This document shows positions 47,770-55,747 of a stretch of 64,000 nucleotides of DNA, piece by piece. The notes beneath the pieces were generated by a model. The model was not told where the DNA came from. It searched no databases and was given only the letters and a program-made list of their open reading frames with translations. The translations under genes and the position numbers were made by a program. How positions within the stretch are numbered: position 1 is the stretch's first letter; the number at the start of each line of letters is the position of its first letter. Source of the stretch: Muricauda sp. SCSIO 64092 (GTDB lineage Bacteria > Bacteroidota > Bacteroidia > Flavobacteriales > Flavobacteriaceae); assembly GCF_023016285.1 (NCBI RefSeq), contig NZ_CP095413.1:1364001-1428000 (forward strand), written 5' to 3'.

Positions 47770-48204
47770 TTATGGTAATGGTTTGTGCGTAGCAATAGCA
47801 ATTCTATTCCATGCATTTATGGTAACTATGGTCATTACGATTTGCGAAAAAGTTTCCTCATCAAAATGTGCAATTGCCTCCAAATAGGTAGCCTCGCTTA
47901 GCCCATTTTTATCCAAAACCGTCAACTCTTCCGTCATTTTTAAAATGGCTATCTCTTCTTCGGAGAACAATTCCGTCTTTCTCCAACCATCCAATACATA
48001 AATGCGTCTTGGACTTTCGCCTTCCCTTACTGCTTCTGTACTATGCATATCAATACAAAAAGCGCACCCATTGATTTGGGACGCTCTTATCTTGATCAGA
48101 TTTTTATGGGTGGTACTTAATTTTGATTTGGCCAGATAGCCTTCCAATGCGAACATTGCTTCATAAGCTGTTGGTTGAACAGCATCAATCTGTATTCTTT
48201 CCAT
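47770..48204 (-). CDS. AhpD-like carboxymuconolactone decarboxylase family protein
   Basis: A 144-residue cytoplasmic protein with the peroxidase-type motif C47-A-F-C50-I-D-M-H54 within NGCAFCIDMHSTEAVR. The CxxC and His are the catalytic and proton-relay residues of AhpD. It should reduce hydroperoxides or disulphides. It has a strong Crp-type operator and promoter just upstream and lies downstream of the regulator gene. Confidence 0.9.
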   Translation of the reverse strand: MERIQIDAVQPTAYEAMFALEGYLAKSKLSTTHKNLIKIRASQINGCAFCIDMHSTEAVREGESPRRIYVLDGWRKTELFSEEEIAILKMTEELTVLDKNGLSEATYLEAIAHFDEETFSQIVMTIVTINAWNRIAIATHKPLP

Positions 48205-48225
48205 TGATCATAATTTTGTTTGAGA

Positions 48226-48270
48226 CAAAACTATTTCATGGTCAAAGCAAAAAACTTAAACTGGTTTAAG
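48226..48270 (-). promoter_or_regulatory. Promoter with Crp-type palindrome, upstream of the AhpD-like gene
   Basis: CTTAAACTGGTTTAAG (48255-48270) has 7-bp arms around TG and overlaps the 3' end of the regulator gene. TAGTTTTG on the minus strand (48226-48233) lies 33 bp away centre to centre, and no TTG is at the -33 position, so an activator would be needed. Confidence 0.6.
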
Positions 48271-48841
48271 AACGCCTTTTAGCTCTTATTTCACTTACGT
48301 ATTCCGGGGTAAGGCCTAGGAACGAAGCTATTAAATATTGGGGTACGCGTTGGGCAAATTCAGGAAAGCTTTCCGTGAAATGACAGTACATTTCTTCCTT
48401 GGTGAAATCGAATACATACTTCATTCTCATCAAAGAAGCTCCGTATGAAATCTCGTAGATTTTTCTAAAATAAGTTTCCAAAGCCGGAAACTTTCTAAGC
48501 AGTCCTTCCTGACTTTCACGGCTGATTTTTAAAAGTGTGGTGTTCTCTACGGCCTGGATGGTAAAATCGGTATTTTTTCCTTTTTGGTAAGCCAAATTAT
48601 CCGTCATCCACCAATCTTCAATGGCAAACTGAACTGTTCGCTGAATGCCGTTTTCTCCGGTAAAAAACATATGTAAACAGCCTTGTAACACAAAATAATT
48701 GTAGGTACATTTTGAGCCAGCCGAAAGAATAATGTCTTTTTTGCCATACATCCCAATGTCAAAGTAATCTTGAATTCTCTCAAAATCCTCCTTCTTGAAT
48801 TCGGTAAAATTTCTGATATGTTCTAAAAATTGTAGCAACAT
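48266..48841 (-). CDS. Crp/Fnr-family transcriptional regulator
   Basis: A 191-residue protein with a cyclic-nucleotide-binding-like beta-roll (about 10-115, with KKDIILSAGSKCTYNYFVLQGCLHMFF) and a C-terminal helix-turn-helix (QYLIASFLGLTPEYVSEIRAKRR). The phosphate-binding cassette of true Crp is not clearly kept, as in many Bacteroidota relatives. It likely binds the 16-bp palindromes around it and activates the DJ-1 and AhpD-like genes. Confidence 0.9.
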   Translation of the reverse strand: MLLQFLEHIRNFTEFKKEDFERIQDYFDIGMYGKKDIILSAGSKCTYNYFVLQGCLHMFFTGENGIQRTVQFAIEDWWMTDNLAYQKGKNTDFTIQAVENTTLLKISRESQEGLLRKFPALETYFRKIYEISYGASLMRMKYVFDFTKEEMYCHFTESFPEFAQRVPQYLIASFLGLTPEYVSEIRAKRRS

Positions 48842-49008
48842 TTTTAGTGTTTTAAACCACTATACAAAGATAAAAGCCACCGCTTAAAACTTATATTTTC
48901 TAGGCACGGATAAAAGGCCCGCCGTACCATGAACCCCATAAATAGGCCCCTTAAAGTAAAAGCTGTGTTCCATTTCCAGTGAAAATAGCTGTGAATCGAA
49001 TCAAAACG

Positions 49009-49024
49009 CTTAAACTGGTTTAAG
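49009..49024. promoter_or_regulatory. Third Crp-type palindrome
   Basis: CTTAAACTGGTTTAAG, identical to the site at 48255-48270. On the minus strand a weak -7 (TATTTTCA) lies at the same 33-bp spacing, pointing to autoregulation of the regulator gene. On the plus strand the site is 28 nt before a small ORF. Confidence 0.5.
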
Positions 49025-49051
49025 AATGAATATCATTCCCCAATCGAAAGG

Positions 49052-49222
49052 ATGATAGGTTTTAGTAATACATGGCTTTACAATTCTTTTATTTATGATC
49101 TGGAAGTTAACGAAGACTATATTGAATCCCAGGCCGATAATTTATTGGGCATGTTATATCCCTATTTAACGGATCTAGTTAAAAACCAGTATAGGGAACT
49201 ATTTCCCAAGTACTTTGGATAA
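49052..49222 (+). CDS. Small ORF downstream of a Crp-type palindrome
   Basis: A 56-codon frame starting MIGFSNTWLYNS, preceded by GAAAGG as a possible ribosome-binding site. The product is acidic, has no membrane segment, and contains a possible helix (DLVKNQYRELFPKYFG). No family is recognised. Placement after the palindrome suggests regulated expression, but coding is not proven. Confidence 0.35.
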   Translation: MIGFSNTWLYNSFIYDLEVNEDYIESQADNLLGMLYPYLTDLVKNQYRELFPKYFG

Positions 49223-49337
49223 CATAAAACACCTTACCCCAAACCTGTTTCAAGAATAGGTGCAATCACATTTTCCTTTTTGTGTTTGGTGGCCATGATG
49301 GGTTTTCTGTTTTGGACCATGGTTGTTCAAGGTAAGA

Positions 49338-50684
49338 TCATGGATGAGCGATGGTCAATGCCCGTCCTTTTGTTTCTTCGATAAAATCACCGTTGTCGTA
49401 CACGAGGTTCCCGTTGACGAATGTCTGCTTGACCTCTGTTTGAAAGGTTGTTCCTTCCAGCGGCGACCAACCGCACTTGTACAACAGATTATCTTTCGTG
49501 ACCGTCCACTGACTGTTTAGGTCCACCAAGGTCAAATCTGCAAAAAAGCCTTTTCGGACAAACCCCCGGTCCTTCAAGCGATAGAGGATGGCAGGATTGT
49601 GGCACATTTTCTCCACAATCTTTCCCAGTGAAATGTGGCCTTGCCAGTAAAACTCCAACATACAGTTGAGCGAGTGTTGCACCATGGGCGCCCCTGACAT
49701 GGACCGGAAATAAGGTTGTTGCTTCTCCTCTAAGCTATGGGGTGCGTGGTCGGTAGTGACAATATCTATCCTGTCATCGAGCAGTGCCTTTAGAAGGCTC
49801 TCTTTGTCGCGTTCCGTTTTTATGGCCGGATTCCATTTGATGAGCGTCCCCAACCGATCGTAATCCCTATCTGAGAACCAAAAGTGTTGCACCGAAACCT
49901 CGGTCGTTATCCTTTTCTTTCGTAGGGGAGTATCGTTCCTAAATAGATGGGTCTCTGCCTCAGTCGTCAAGTGCAGGATGTGCAATCGGGCATGATGCTT
50001 TTGGGCCAGGGCAACGGCCCTTTTTGTCGCTTCATAGCAGGCCTCCATACTTCTAATCAGGGGGTGGAATTCGATAGGGACATCATCTCCATATTTCTCC
50101 CGATATACTTTTTCATTGTATTCCACCAGTGCTTCCTTTTCGGAATGGATGGCAATGATGGATTTGCAGTGCGCGAACAACTTTTCCATGGTGTCGGGAT
50201 TGTCGGCCAACAGATTGCCCTTATTGGTAAAGTACAGCCCATCATCGGAAACACCTATAAATTGACTAGTGTCCGTTCGCAGTACATCATCTATGTTGTC
50301 ACCATTTACCCCAAGGAAGAAGGCATAATTGGCCAGGGATTTTTTTGAGGCAATGGCGTACTTCTGCCTCAGACTTTCGACGGTCAAGGTGTTTGGAATC
50401 GTGTTCGGCATATCGATAAAGGAGGTCACCCCGCCCGCCACAGCCGCCTTGCTTTCGGTATACAGATCGCCCTTGTGGGTCATTCCTGGATCCCTGAAGT
50501 GCACCTGTGCATCGATAATGCCCGGCAACAGGTGTTTTCCCGTTCCGTCAATCACTTTTTGACCGGGCTCGATTGCAATTTTTCCAATTTGTTGGATACG
50601 TCCATTGGACAACAGTACATCTGCGATAAATGACTTGCCCTCATTTACAATGGTAGGGTCTTTGATAATGATTTCTTGCTCCAT
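49338..50684 (-). CDS. pyrC: Dihydroorotase
   Basis: The 448-residue amidohydrolase should interconvert carbamoyl aspartate and dihydroorotate in pyrimidine synthesis. The motifs LPGIIDAQVHFRDPGMTHKGD, AAVAGGVTSFIDMPNT, LHILHLTTEAE and TTDHAPHS are typical. The first metal His of HxH is Gln (QVH), which I believe is a lineage feature in Bacteroidota. It starts 17 nt after the Trm112-like gene and is probably the last gene of the TPP-riboswitch operon. Whether it is general pyrC or tied to thiamine metabolism cannot be decided here. Confidence 0.88.
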   Translation of the reverse strand: MEQEIIIKDPTIVNEGKSFIADVLLSNGRIQQIGKIAIEPGQKVIDGTGKHLLPGIIDAQVHFRDPGMTHKGDLYTESKAAVAGGVTSFIDMPNTIPNTLTVESLRQKYAIASKKSLANYAFFLGVNGDNIDDVLRTDTSQFIGVSDDGLYFTNKGNLLADNPDTMEKLFAHCKSIIAIHSEKEALVEYNEKVYREKYGDDVPIEFHPLIRSMEACYEATKRAVALAQKHHARLHILHLTTEAETHLFRNDTPLRKKRITTEVSVQHFWFSDRDYDRLGTLIKWNPAIKTERDKESLLKALLDDRIDIVTTDHAPHSLEEKQQPYFRSMSGAPMVQHSLNCMLEFYWQGHISLGKIVEKMCHNPAILYRLKDRGFVRKGFFADLTLVDLNSQWTVTKDNLLYKCGWSPLEGTTFQTEVKQTFVNGNLVYDNGDFIEETKGRALTIAHP

Positions 50685-50701
50685 ACGTCGTTTTGGCGCA
50701 T

Positions 50702-50989
50702 TTATCCAATCAATTTTTTCCGGCTCTTTTCGTCGAGGACAAAGGAGTTGGCTTTTTCATCGATCATCAATCCCCAACGCTCCAAGACCGGCAGCTCCAG
50801 TTGAAGCTCACGGTACTCGTCCGGCGACATGATGGGGATGCTATAAATGATGGGGTAGTATCGGTTGCATATTGCACAGGTAAGCAGACCCTCAAGGATT
50901 TCCCCATTTTCGTCCTCGTTGAAAACGGTTAGCTCCAGTTCACCTTTATCAAAAGGGCAACATAATTTTTCCAGTAGTTTTCGCTGCAT
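50702..50989 (-). CDS. Trm112-like zinc-ribbon protein
   Basis: The start MQRKLLEKLCCPFDKGELEL is chosen because the longer frame (to 51091) runs inside the ThiE-like gene. The Trm112 pattern is seen: an LLEKL-CP opening, then CAICNRYYPIIYSIPIM with the second cysteine pair. The first pair is altered to C-P-F-D, so one zinc ligand is Asp or absent. Trm112 proteins bind and activate methyltransferases, and one is encoded in this operon. 95 residues, longer than the usual 60. Confidence 0.75.
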   Translation of the reverse strand: MQRKLLEKLCCPFDKGELELTVFNEDENGEILEGLLTCAICNRYYPIIYSIPIMSPDEYRELQLELPVLERWGLMIDEKANSFVLDEKSRKKLIG

Positions 50990-50990
50990 A

Positions 50991-51629
50991 TTAAGGTGTT
51001 TTGATTTTTTGTAGTTCCAAAATATATTCCTGCACTGCCTTGGCGGGATTGGCACCATCCAAAATCCCCGATATGATGGCCACTCCATCAAAGTCGAGTT
51101 TGTTCAGATATTTCAGGTTAGTGATCTGGATGCCCCCAGATAAAAAAATGGGCATTTCGGTGATTGTCCTGGCCATCCGGATGTTCTTTTGACTCACGAT
51201 TTCGCAACTGTCCACTGATGGGGAAGGGAAAACAGCGCAAAAGCTGATGTAATCAATGTTCTGTTCCTCGGCCCACCTTATTTTATCAAGGTCGTTGCCC
51301 ACCGTGATTCCTATGGTTTTACCCTTTAGTGTCCTTTGGGCTTCTCCAAACCTATTGGGAATTTCGTCAAAATGCACCCCTTCCAGGCCTGCCAGATCAG
51401 CCAATTCCCAATCATCGTGCATCAGTACGGGAACATCAAAACTTACACAGTAGGTTTTGATTTTATTGAGGAATTCCAATTTCTTTTCCATTGGGATGTT
51501 TTCCGGCCAATGGTTCCAAACCTGTACAATGCTCAAGCCGCCTTTTAAGGCCCCGTCCAGCTTTTGGAACAGGCTTTCCCAATTTCTCTTGGGATCGATG
51601 ACCAGGTATACCCCTTCCAACCTTTTCAT
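50991..51629 (-). CDS. Divergent thiamine-phosphate synthase-like protein
   Basis: A ThiE-fold barrel with YLVIDPKRNWESL, GVHFDEIP, FPSPSVDS, IFLSGGI and VAIISGIL at the expected positions. The pyrimidine-diphosphate motif of ThiE (QxREK) reads QVWNH, and the following region reads LMHDDWELA. The Arg and Lys of the motif are lost, so the reaction may differ. The frame is open to 51668; the start at 51629 overlaps the previous gene by 4 nt. The TPP riboswitch upstream supports a thiamine role. Confidence 0.75.
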   Translation of the reverse strand: MKRLEGVYLVIDPKRNWESLFQKLDGALKGGLSIVQVWNHWPENIPMEKKLEFLNKIKTYCVSFDVPVLMHDDWELADLAGLEGVHFDEIPNRFGEAQRTLKGKTIGITVGNDLDKIRWAEEQNIDYISFCAVFPSPSVDSCEIVSQKNIRMARTITEMPIFLSGGIQITNLKYLNKLDFDGVAIISGILDGANPAKAVQEYILELQKIKTP

Positions 51630-52687
51630 TGCCAACCTGCTGAAAATGCCCTGAAAAACGCCGCCCAATAGGGGTCCGTTCCATCAAACCCGAACGGCAA
51701 TTTTTCACCGCTCATTGTAATGAGCTGCTCTTTTTGCTTCGTTAAGGTTCCAATGGCTGTAGCACTAATATTGGCAGTTTTTAAGGAATCAATCAATAAT
51801 GTCCCGACCTCTGGAGCAACGGCCATAAGCATAGAACCGCTACCAATGGAAAGCAATGGATCGATCTCGAACAAATCGGCCACTTTTTGCACTTCGTCAT
51901 ATACGGGTATAGCATCCGCATGCACTTCAAACCCCAGATTGGAGGCCATTGCCATTTCGTTCAAGGCACCCAAAATGCCTCCTTCGGTCACGTCGTGCAT
52001 GGCATGCAGGGTTACATTGGCTTCCAATGTCTCCATGGCAATGGCACTTTCCCTCAAAACGGAGAGCTGCCAAAAATTGTCAGCCGCCTTTTGCTGTATG
52101 TTCTGTCCCAGTATGTTAGCAACCGTTTTAGGGAAGGCCCTTGCCAAAAGGGAAGTGGAGGACAGGGCCGCAGATCTTGTCATAATGACCGTATCGCCCG
52201 CCCGAGCACCCTTAGTGGTCAAAATCTGGCTTTTGGGAGCGGTCAGGAACATGGTTCCCCCACCCGAAATGGTTGAATCCAATCCAGGAACTTGCCCAGT
52301 GTGCCCACCGGTAATGGCAATTCCGTGCTCTTCACATAATTGGTGGATGTGCCACCAATACGAATTGAAGTCCGAACGAGCCAGACTTGTGGGCAGGTTC
52401 AACACAAATTGGGCGTATTGCGGGGGGAAACCCGTGGTACACATATCATTGGCCAACAAATGGACCGAGAGCCAGGCAGAGACCTCCATACCCATTGAGG
52501 GAATCAGGGAAAGTGGATCGCTGGAAATGGCCAGTCCTTTCCCATCCTCCAGATCGATTACGGCCGTATCCACCCCAAAGGACGGCCCCTGTATGACCTC
52601 GGAACGTTCTGCACCAAAGTTGCTCTGCAGATCTTCCTTAAAGATTTTGGCATCCACCTTACCGTGTTGATCTTCAAAGGCCCCCAT
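51626..52687 (-). CDS. AIR-synthase-related (ThiL/HypE/PurM fold) protein
   Basis: An ATP-binding protein of the PurM superfamily: GVDTAVIDLEDGKGLAISSDPLSL and ANDMCTTGFPPQY give the Asp-rich nucleotide site, then a C-terminal MHDVTEGGILGALNEMA segment common to the family. ThiL makes TPP from thiamine phosphate; HypE is another member. With a TPP riboswitch upstream a ThiL-like kinase role is plausible but not shown. The frame is open to 52786; the start at 52687 overlaps the methyltransferase stop (TAATG). Confidence 0.78.
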   Translation of the reverse strand: MGAFEDQHGKVDAKIFKEDLQSNFGAERSEVIQGPSFGVDTAVIDLEDGKGLAISSDPLSLIPSMGMEVSAWLSVHLLANDMCTTGFPPQYAQFVLNLPTSLARSDFNSYWWHIHQLCEEHGIAITGGHTGQVPGLDSTISGGGTMFLTAPKSQILTTKGARAGDTVIMTRSAALSSTSLLARAFPKTVANILGQNIQQKAADNFWQLSVLRESAIAMETLEANVTLHAMHDVTEGGILGALNEMAMASNLGFEVHADAIPVYDEVQKVADLFEIDPLLSIGSGSMLMAVAPEVGTLLIDSLKTANISATAIGTLTKQKEQLITMSGEKLPFGFDGTDPYWAAFFRAFSAGWQ

Positions 52688-53415
52688 TACACATCGTTCA
52701 ATTGTACATGCATCCCGAAGAAATCGCCATAAGCTACCTGCCATTGCTGTTTCGGGAACCATTTGGGCAGGCCAGTAGCCTTCCACTCAATGCTATAGTC
52801 CCTATCGTACAAGGCCTCCGATATCAATGCTTTCAATGTTTTTGGGGTATAAAACTTGGCGGTGACATAGTAATTGTTCTTTCCAAAGGCCTGTTGTACC
52901 CTCCTTCTGACCAGCTTGGGCGTATTCCGGTTCATCATTCCAAAAATGATTCCGTATTTCCCCACCCGTACTGCCTCACGGATGACCTGAATGGGGTTTT
53001 TATAATACTCAAAAGTGGTCACAAAGGCAAGGGCATCAAAGGTATGTTCCTTGAACGGCATATGGTGTGAATCGGCCAAAACAAGGTCACCATGGAACAG
53101 TTGCCGGCCCTGCGCCAACATAAATGGGGAAATGTCCCCACCGGTCGCATCAATGCCCACTTCGTGCCACCAACGAGTAAAACGTGTTGTGCCACAACCA
53201 AACTCCAGCAGGGTCTTTATCCTTGTATCCTTTTTTACCAAACCTTCCAAGGTCTTTTTCTGCCAGACCTCCTGTCGTTTGTATGGTCCTTCGTAATATT
53301 GTTCGTAATGGTCGGTATCGTCACGGTTAAAAAACCATTCTTTCCTTCCTTGCCAGTTGCGCAGTTCGCCATCATGGGCAAGTTCAAATTTTTGTTTGGT
53401 GGCAATTTTGCCCAT
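52687..53415 (-). CDS. Class I SAM-dependent methyltransferase
   Basis: The Rossmann methyltransferase motif I is LLEFGCGTTRF, the acidic ribose contact TGGDIS, and the later motifs LVLADSHHMPFKEHTFDALAF and VGKYGIIFGMMNR. 242 residues with an N-terminal helical addition (about 1-60). It is the first gene after the TPP riboswitch. Its substrate is unknown; a step in synthesis or salvage of a thiamine precursor is inference from co-regulation. Confidence 0.82.
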   Translation of the reverse strand: MGKIATKQKFELAHDGELRNWQGRKEWFFNRDDTDHYEQYYEGPYKRQEVWQKKTLEGLVKKDTRIKTLLEFGCGTTRFTRWWHEVGIDATGGDISPFMLAQGRQLFHGDLVLADSHHMPFKEHTFDALAFVTTFEYYKNPIQVIREAVRVGKYGIIFGMMNRNTPKLVRRRVQQAFGKNNYYVTAKFYTPKTLKALISEALYDRDYSIEWKATGLPKWFPKQQWQVAYGDFFGMHVQLNDV

Positions 53416-53472
53416 CGGTCATCGGTATAAAGACAGGAAAATGCAGCAAGACCGTAAAACGGAGAATGGATT

Positions 53473-53545
53473 CACAATCCCTTCGCTGGCATTATCCAGA
53501 TCAGGTTAATGGGTATAATCTCAGCTTTTCAGCACCCCAATGCGT
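53473..53545 (-). ncRNA. TPP riboswitch (THI element)
   Basis: On the minus strand the element has GGGGTGCTGA, CTGAGAT, TACCC and the highly conserved ACCTGATCTGGATAATGCC, then AGCGAAGGGATTG closing the P1 stem. These are the defining TPP-binding segments. It lies 58 nt or more upstream of the methyltransferase start, so thiamine pyrophosphate should repress the operon. Confidence 0.95.
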
Positions 53546-53834
53546 CTGCACAAAGATAATCAAACCCAATTTTGTTCGGCGAATGGATTTCTTAAAATAT
53601 GTACATTAAATGATAGTTAAGGCTTGTGCTATGTTTCAATATGGCCATAAACGAGGAAGTCCAATCAAGGTGTAAGGTTCTTTAAAAATAGAAACCATAA
53701 ATAATTCCAACCATTAACCAATTTGGCACTATAGAGTGTTTTACCTGGCATAGATTTATTAAAAAAGTACGGAATGATTTAAAACAAAAAAGACTTAAAC
53801 AGCAATATATTGGCTAATTAAGTCTTTTTATTAG

Positions 53835-53916
53835 TGCGGCTGAAGGGAGTCGAACCCCCACGCCTCTCGGCACTTGATCCTAAGTCAAGCATGTCTACCA
53901 ATTCCATCACAGCCGC
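53835..53916 (-). tRNA. tRNA-Leu (anticodon UAG)
   Basis: The minus strand folds as a tRNA with acceptor GCGGCTG/CAGCCGC, anticodon stem CTTGA/TCAAG around the loop CTTAGGA (anticodon TAG), a long variable arm typical of Leu, and a T arm with GGTTCGACTCC. CCA is not encoded. About 82 nt. It lies alone between the thiamine operon leader and the M20 dipeptidase. Confidence 0.93.
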
Positions 53917-54005
53917 ATGGCTCCAAATGAATCGGGGTTGCAAATATAATTCAATTTTTCAATTGATACGGTTGGTCGTTTTAAAAACTTCTTTTTAGTA
54001 CTTTT

Positions 54006-54168
54006 AGAGTCTGTTTAGGAATTTGTGATTGGGATTGTTATAGGCCGTTTTTAGTGCGGAACGAGGCAAAATTTTTGTGCATAGCCATAGTTATGGACCA
54101 AAATTTTAACAATGTACCGTGCAAAAAGGGACATAAAAAAACAATTGACAAATTCCTAAATAGACTCT
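54006..54168. repeat. MITE-like palindromic element, family C
   Basis: A 21-bp inverted repeat with one mismatch (arms 54006-54026 and 54148-54168, TTTAGGAATTTGT on one and its complement on the other) encloses a partly palindromic centre with AAAATTTT repeats and GCATAGCCATAG. No gene is inside. It ends 22 nt before the M20 dipeptidase start codon, so it lies in its promoter or leader. Confidence 0.65.
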
Positions 54169-54190
54169 TAACATTCCAGATATAAATTAC

Positions 54191-55582
54191 ATGGAAGAAA
54201 TCAACAACTACATCCAACAACACAAAGACCGATTTGTAAACGAACTTATTGACCTGTTAAAACTCCCCTCCATTAGCGCGGACAGCGCATTTTCACAAGA
54301 TGTTATTGAAACCGCCAAGGCAGTGGAGCAGGCATTGAAACAAGCAGGCTGCGATCATACCGAAATCTGTGAGACCAAAGGTTATCCAGTAGTGTATGGC
54401 GAGAAATTAATTGACCCAAACCTACCAACAGTGCTGGTGTATGGCCATTATGACGTACAACCCCCAGATCCCATGGAACTCTGGGAATCCCCCCCTTTTG
54501 AGCCGGTCATCAAAAAAACGTCCCTGCACCCGGACGGGGCCATATTTGCCCGTGGTGCCTGTGATGACAAAGGTCAAATGTACATGCACGTAAAGGCGTT
54601 GGAATTTATGGTGGCCCACAACCAACTGCCGTGCAATGTAAAATTTATGATCGAAGGGGAAGAGGAAGTGGGTAGTGATAGTTTGGCAGACTTTCTGGAA
54701 GGACATAAGGACAAATTGAAGAATGATATCATCCTCATTTCCGATACGGGGATGATGGCCAATGACGTACCATCCATCACCACCGGACTGCGGGGTTTGA
54801 GTTATGTAGAGGTGGAGGTAACGGGACCCAATAGGGATTTGCACTCCGGTATTTACGGTGGGGCCGTCCCAAATCCCATTAACGTACTATCCAAAATGAT
54901 TGCTTCATTGCATGATGAAAACAACCATATCACCATTCCCGGATTTTATGACAAGGTGGAGGAAGTCTCGGACGAAGAACGTGCCGAAATGGCCAAAGCG
55001 CCTTTTAGCATAGAAGACTACAAAAAAGCCCTCGACATCAATGATGTTTATGGGGAGAAGGGCTATACCACTCCCGAACGTTACAGCATTCGACCCACAT
55101 TGGATGTAAACGGTATTTGGGGTGGCTATACGGGCGAAGGCGCCAAAACGGTCATAGCCGGTAAGGCCTATGCCAAAATTTCCATGCGACTGGTCCCCCA
55201 CCAAGATCCTGACGAGATTACGGACTTATTTACCAAGCATTTTGAATCCATTGCACCCAAGGGGGTCAAGGTAAAAGTAGCGCCCCATCACGGGGGACTG
55301 CCCTATGTGACCAATATAGACAGTACGGGCTATAAGGCGGCCGCAAAGGCTTATGAAACTACTTTTGGACAAACGCCCATTCCCGAACGCACTGGGGGAA
55401 GTATCCCCATAGTTGCCCTTTTTGAACAGGTATTGGGCAGTAAAACCATTTTAATGGGCTTTGGGTTGGACAGCGATGCCATCCATTCCCCCAATGAGCA
55501 TTTTGGTATTTGGAATTATTTAAAAGGGATAGAAACCATACCTTATTTCTACAAGTACTATACAGAGCTTTCAAAAGGGTAA
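54191..55582 (+). CDS. M20-family dipeptidase
   Basis: A 463-residue cytoplasmic zinc peptidase. Metal-site motifs are VLVYGHYDVQPPDPMELW, ARGACDDKGQM and IEGEEEVGSDS; the lid domain lies between about 200 and 370. It resembles carnosinase-type dipeptidases that release amino acids from dipeptides. It is a single gene: a MITE lies before it and a family A element after it. Confidence 0.92.
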   Translation: MEEINNYIQQHKDRFVNELIDLLKLPSISADSAFSQDVIETAKAVEQALKQAGCDHTEICETKGYPVVYGEKLIDPNLPTVLVYGHYDVQPPDPMELWESPPFEPVIKKTSLHPDGAIFARGACDDKGQMYMHVKALEFMVAHNQLPCNVKFMIEGEEEVGSDSLADFLEGHKDKLKNDIILISDTGMMANDVPSITTGLRGLSYVEVEVTGPNRDLHSGIYGGAVPNPINVLSKMIASLHDENNHITIPGFYDKVEEVSDEERAEMAKAPFSIEDYKKALDINDVYGEKGYTTPERYSIRPTLDVNGIWGGYTGEGAKTVIAGKAYAKISMRLVPHQDPDEITDLFTKHFESIAPKGVKVKVAPHHGGLPYVTNIDSTGYKAAAKAYETTFGQTPIPERTGGSIPIVALFEQVLGSKTILMGFGLDSDAIHSPNEHFGIWNYLKGIETIPYFYKYYTELSKG

Positions 55583-55587
55583 AGCAT

Positions 55588-55729
55588 AAAAAGAGGCTGT
55601 CTAAAAAGTCTGTATTATTGTCAATTTCGAGCGCAGTCGAGAAAATTAAACCTCGGAATATCAATCCATTTCGACTGCGCTCAATGTGACATTTTTGCGT
55701 TATTGCGACTTTTTAGACAGCCTCTTTTT
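55588..55729. repeat. MITE-like palindromic element, family A, copy 2
   Basis: Perfect 23-bp inverted repeats (55588-55610 and 55707-55729, core GGCTGTCTAAAAAGTC) enclose TTCGAGCGCAGTCGAGA and its opposite TTTCGACTGCGCTCAA. It is a full-length relative of copy 1 at 95-229. It sits 6 nt after the M20 stop between convergent genes, where the hairpin plus flanking A and T runs would terminate transcription in both directions. Confidence 0.8.
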
Positions 55730-55747
55730 GGTACAATCAACTACAAA

